Part shown: positions 37,413 through 40,940 of the stretch, piece by piece
How the letters are laid out: each line of letters opens with the position of its first letter
Position numbering within the stretch: position 1 is the first letter of the stretch
From: Oscillatoriales cyanobacterium
GTDB lineage: Bacteria; Cyanobacteriota; Cyanobacteriia; Cyanobacteriales; Geitlerinemataceae
Assembly: GCA_004293855.1 (NCBI GenBank)
Contig: RDYZ01000205.1
Location: 1 to 40,940 of the forward strand
Direction of reading: 5' to 3'
DNA length: 40,940 nt
The notes under the pieces: model-generated
Told to the model about the DNA's origin: nothing
What the model saw: the letters and a program-made list of their open reading frames with translations, nothing else
Databases searched by the model: none
Made by a program: the position numbers and the translations under genes

Positions 37413-37796
37413 TTAACGCTGACGGTAATTGATATTACTCAGCGACAGAAGTTGTTCCTCTAACGCTGCGATGCGGTTGTAGGACGCCGTTAACTGAGCC
37501 GTCAAGCGCTGGATTTGAGCTTCCGGGGTCATCTTGGTGTCTTCGTCACCATGACGATCGGTGCTCACTAGGTCGCGATCGAGCAAGACATCTTGATGCT
37601 CAAACATGGCGTCGAGCTTACTGGTTTCTCGCGATCGCGATCGTTCAGAATGGGGATACAGGGTTTCCGTCTGGCCATCCCGTACGTTGGCATCTGCAAG
37701 CAAATAGTCCACATTGGAACTCAATCGCTCAATGAGCGTGTAGAGTGCATCAACTTTATGATCAAGTGTTTCTATTTGTGTCTGGAGATGGTTCAT
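37413..37796 (-). CDS. Small hypothetical protein with coiled-coil ends
   Basis: 'MNHLQTQIETLDHKVDALYTLIERLSSNVDYLLADANV' and C-terminal 'PEAQIQRLTAQLTASYNRIAALEEQLLSL'. Confidence 0.65.
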   Translation of the reverse strand: MNHLQTQIETLDHKVDALYTLIERLSSNVDYLLADANVRDGQTETLYPHSERSRSRETSKLDAMFEHQDVLLDRDLVSTDRHGDEDTKMTPEAQIQRLTAQLTASYNRIAALEEQLLSLSNINYRQR

Positions 37797-37986
37797 ATTA
37801 CGATCCTCGTCATAAGGCGTGCACTCACTATCCTATGGAGTAACCCTAAGAAATCTATTTTTTCCCTCATTTATTTAACTTTTTCATGCTAAACATTGTG
37901 TCAGGCAACATTGTACAAACAAAAACGAGTTATCAATACTCAATAAATAAGAAATCAAACATCTCTTCACAGAAAGATCTGGGATT

Positions 37987-39306
37987 GTGACTAACGAATA
38001 TCGGGATTCGCTGGCCGCTGTAAGTCAATTACTGAAAGGCCGATCGGTTAACGCATTGAGTCGTCTAAATCGCCGTTCTTTTTTGACCTATTTGGCCTAT
38101 ATTTCAGCGGCGCCGCTGCTGGGGGGATGTCAACGGGAATCACAGAATTATTTAAGTATTCAGGCCATCAAAAAATCCGTTCCGCGTGCCCTAATTCAAG
38201 CCTTTCGACGGGAAATGGGAGGAGCGCTGACCCTAGACTTCAATTCCGTGGCGCAGCGTCAAGATTGTTTCGATTTGCTGCAAAAATGGCAGCGAGAAGC
38301 GGGACAAAATCCGGGAAAAGCAGCGGCTCAAGCTGCCGATCGATCGCCATCCTCGGGTCTGTTCTCACGGTCTACATCCACAGCGTCGCAGGACTTGCCC
38401 CCCAGTTTGTGTCAGTTGGGGCATTACTGGATGGATCGGGCGGTGGCGCTGGAGGTGATTGCCCCCCTGGATCGCCTGAAAACCTCCTGGGCAACCTTGG
38501 CAGCACGATCGCCGTTTGACTGGTTCTATCGTCCCGTGTCACCCGTGGTTGCAACGTCTCCCCCGGACGCCGTGGCTGCGAATTTAACCGATCGGGCTTT
38601 GTGGGGAGTGCCCTATCGCTGGAGTAGCACGGCAATCGCCTATCGCACGGACAAGCTCGGAGATTGGCGACCGCGTGATTGGGTTGATCTGTGGGAGAAT
38701 CCCCAGCTTCAGGGTCGAATTATTTTGCCGGATAGTCCGCGCGAGGTCATTGGTCTGGCTCTAAAAGCCCTGGGCGCAAGCTACAACACCGATCGCCCCG
38801 ATCGGATTGCCGGTCTGGAGGATCTGCTCGCCAAATTGGGGAAACAGGTGTTGACCTACAGCTCGACGGAGTATCAGCAGGCGTTAACCCTAGGGGATGC
38901 CTGGGTGGCGGTGGGGTCATCCCAGGATATTGCCATGATGCCGGAGTATGGTCAGTCGGTGGCGGCGGTGGTTCCCGAGTCTGGGACGGCGCTGTGGGCT
39001 GATTTATGGGTGCAGCCTCGCGCCAATGCGGCGGAGGAGGATGCAGAACGCGATGCTCTGGCCCAGCGTTGGATCGAGTTTTGCTGGCGACCGGAGATTG
39101 CGATCACCCTATCGCTCACCAGTGGTGCAGCGTCACCCGGTTTATTTGGCCTCGATCGCGATCAGCTACCGTCGGATCTGCGGGAGGCGGCGCTAATCTT
39201 GCCGCCGGATGCTGTTTTGGCAAAATCGGAGTTTTTACGCCCGCTCACCTCTGCGGCAGCCGTGGACAGCTACCGCCAACTGTGGCAAGCTTTGCGCTCG
39301 GTTTAG
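37987..39306 (+). CDS. Extracellular solute-binding protein (PotD-like), Tat-type/lipoprotein signal
   Basis: 'NRRSFLTYLAYISAAPLLGGCQ' (twin Arg plus lipobox), 'LWGVPYRWSSTAIAYRTDKLGDWRPRDWVDLWENPQLQGRIILPDSPREVIGLALKALG'. Confidence 0.85.
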   Translation: MTNEYRDSLAAVSQLLKGRSVNALSRLNRRSFLTYLAYISAAPLLGGCQRESQNYLSIQAIKKSVPRALIQAFRREMGGALTLDFNSVAQRQDCFDLLQKWQREAGQNPGKAAAQAADRSPSSGLFSRSTSTASQDLPPSLCQLGHYWMDRAVALEVIAPLDRLKTSWATLAARSPFDWFYRPVSPVVATSPPDAVAANLTDRALWGVPYRWSSTAIAYRTDKLGDWRPRDWVDLWENPQLQGRIILPDSPREVIGLALKALGASYNTDRPDRIAGLEDLLAKLGKQVLTYSSTEYQQALTLGDAWVAVGSSQDIAMMPEYGQSVAAVVPESGTALWADLWVQPRANAAEEDAERDALAQRWIEFCWRPEIAITLSLTSGAASPGLFGLDRDQLPSDLREAALILPPDAVLAKSEFLRPLTSAAAVDSYRQLWQALRSV

Positions 39307-39387
39307 CGCCGTGGGATCACGGTTGATCGATTACAGTTGAAAGAATACGACTGTCTATCGATGCTGTACCGCTCACATCACACCACA

Positions 39388-40713
39388 ATGACCGCGACTG
39401 TTTCTGCTTCTGATATGCTCCACGCCGATCCGGACCTCACGACGATCGCCCGTCGCACCCGTGAGGCGGCTCAGGGCTTGGCGATTTTGCCGACGGCGGA
39501 TCGCAATGCTGCGATCGCGGCGGTGGCGGCGGCGCTGAGTGCGGCGGAGTCTGAGATCCTTGCCGCCAATGCGATCGACTGTCAGCAAGCCCAGATCGAT
39601 GGCATCGCCACCCCGTTGTACAACCGTCTGAAACTGGATGCGGCCAAACTGAGCAGCACGATCGCCGGGGTGCGCGATGTGGGGAAACTGGCCGACCCGG
39701 TCGGTGCGGTTCAGATTCACCGTGAACTCGACACCGGTTTAACGCTCCAACGGATTACCTGCCCCCTCGGAGTCCTTGGCGTGATCTTCGAGGCGCGACC
39801 GGACGCGGCGATTCAGATTTCCAGCTTGGCGATTAAGTCGGGGAATGGGGTCATCCTGAAGGGGGGACGCGAGGCGATCCATTCCTGTCAGGCGATCGTC
39901 ACGGCAGTCCGCGCGGGGTTAGCCGCAGCAGGCGTCAATCCGGAGGTGGTGCAGCTTTTGACGACACGGGAGGAAACCCGATCGCTCCTCGCCCTCGATC
40001 GCTATGTGGATTTAATTATTCCGCGTGGATCGAATTCGTTTGTGCGATTCGTGCAGGACAATACCCGGATTCCCGTTTTGGGTCATGCCGATGGGATTTG
40101 TCATGTGTACGTCGATCGAGCGGCGGATCTAACGAAAGCCGTGACGATCGCCGTAGACTCAAAGGTGCAGTATCCGGCGGCCTGCAATGCCATAGAAACG
40201 CTGCTAGTCCACGAGGCGATCGCGGCGAATTTCTTGCCCCAAGTGGTGGCCGCCCTGGAAGCGAAACAGGTGACGGTGCGAGGAGACGCTGCGACACAAA
40301 CCTATGTGAAGGTTGCAGCGGCCACCGACGAGGATTGGTCTACGGAATATAGCGATCTCATCCTGTCGGTCAAAGTGGTGGCCGATTTTGAGGCGGCCTT
40401 GGATCACATCAATACCTATGCCTCACGCCATACCGATGCGATCGTCACGGAAGACGCGGCGATCGCGGCTGAGTTTCTTGCCCGCGTGGACAGTGCCGGG
40501 GTGTTTCATAACTGCTCGACCCGCTTTTCCGATGGTTTCCGCTACGGCTTTGGTGCCGAAGTGGGCATCAGCACCCAAACCCTACCACCACGCGGCCCGG
40601 TCGGTCTGGATGGCTTGGTGACGTATAAATATAAGCTCGTGGGGAATGGTCATGTGGCGGCAACCTATGCCGGACACGACGCGAAACCATTTACCCATCG
40701 TGATTTGGTCTGA
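39388..40713 (+). CDS. proA: Glutamate-5-semialdehyde dehydrogenase (gamma-glutamyl phosphate reductase)
   Basis: '[39 protein letters not shown]', '[36 protein letters not shown]', '[20 protein letters not shown]', '[44 protein letters not shown]'. Confidence 0.96.
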   Translation: MTATVSASDMLHADPDLTTIARRTREAAQGLAILPTADRNAAIAAVAAALSAAESEILAANAIDCQQAQIDGIATPLYNRLKLDAAKLSSTIAGVRDVGKLADPVGAVQIHRELDTGLTLQRITCPLGVLGVIFEARPDAAIQISSLAIKSGNGVILKGGREAIHSCQAIVTAVRAGLAAAGVNPEVVQLLTTREETRSLLALDRYVDLIIPRGSNSFVRFVQDNTRIPVLGHADGICHVYVDRAADLTKAVTIAVDSKVQYPAACNAIETLLVHEAIAANFLPQVVAALEAKQVTVRGDAATQTYVKVAAATDEDWSTEYSDLILSVKVVADFEAALDHINTYASRHTDAIVTEDAAIAAEFLARVDSAGVFHNCSTRFSDGFRYGFGAEVGISTQTLPPRGPVGLDGLVTYKYKLVGNGHVAATYAGHDAKPFTHRDLV

Positions 40714-40770
40714 TTTAGTCTGATTTGGCCTGATTTGGCGTAATTTGTTGTGATTTGCTGCGATTTAGCG
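40701..40770. repeat. 10-bp tandem repeat, about 7 degenerate copies (TGATTTGGYC)
   Basis: TGATTTGGTC TGATTTAGTC TGATTTGGCC TGATTTGGCG TAATTTGTTG TGATTTGCTG CGATTTAGCG. Confidence 0.9.
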
Positions 40771-40940
40771 AGTATTGGTGATCGAGTTCGTCGGATTCAG
40801 GGCGATCGGCCTCAACCCCGTCGGTTTCACGGTGGTCAGCCCTATCGTTGGCTGTCCTCTTGGTCAATCAGGGCGTCGATCGGGATACTGACCTGCGGTT
40901 GGATGGTGGGTAGCTTCGGGACTCCCGCTCTGGCTCAGGT

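Overview
This window is a segment of a cyanobacterial chromosome. GCGATCGC (HIP1-like) octamers are frequent, and ftsQ-ftsZ, phoU, ubiX, an RNase II/R-family gene and proA are recognisable. Most of it is ordinary core and housekeeping sequence. The most distinctive part is ~16.0-26.2 kb, a cluster of four sensor-kinase genes. It includes a protein with an APC-permease-like N-terminus fused to PAS-HisKA-HATPase-REC, followed 2 nt later by a REC-histidine kinase. A MASE1-type kinase is preceded by a decayed partial duplicate of its own C-terminus, next to a remnant of an IS630-like transposase. Non-coding structure worth attention: a multi-hairpin ~400-nt segment (10.44-10.85 kb) with a possible pseudoknot and no credible ORF; a segment resembling the 5' part of a truncated group II intron (5.79-6.00 kb); a 153-bp MITE-like element with perfect 18-bp terminal inverted repeats (8206-8358), one end of which recurs at 2208-2223; an orphan plus-strand terminator (32.0 kb); and a seven-copy 10-bp tandem repeat that supplies the proA stop codon. 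No CRISPR array or complete IS element was seen. Product calls come from reading motifs in the translations; no database search was run.
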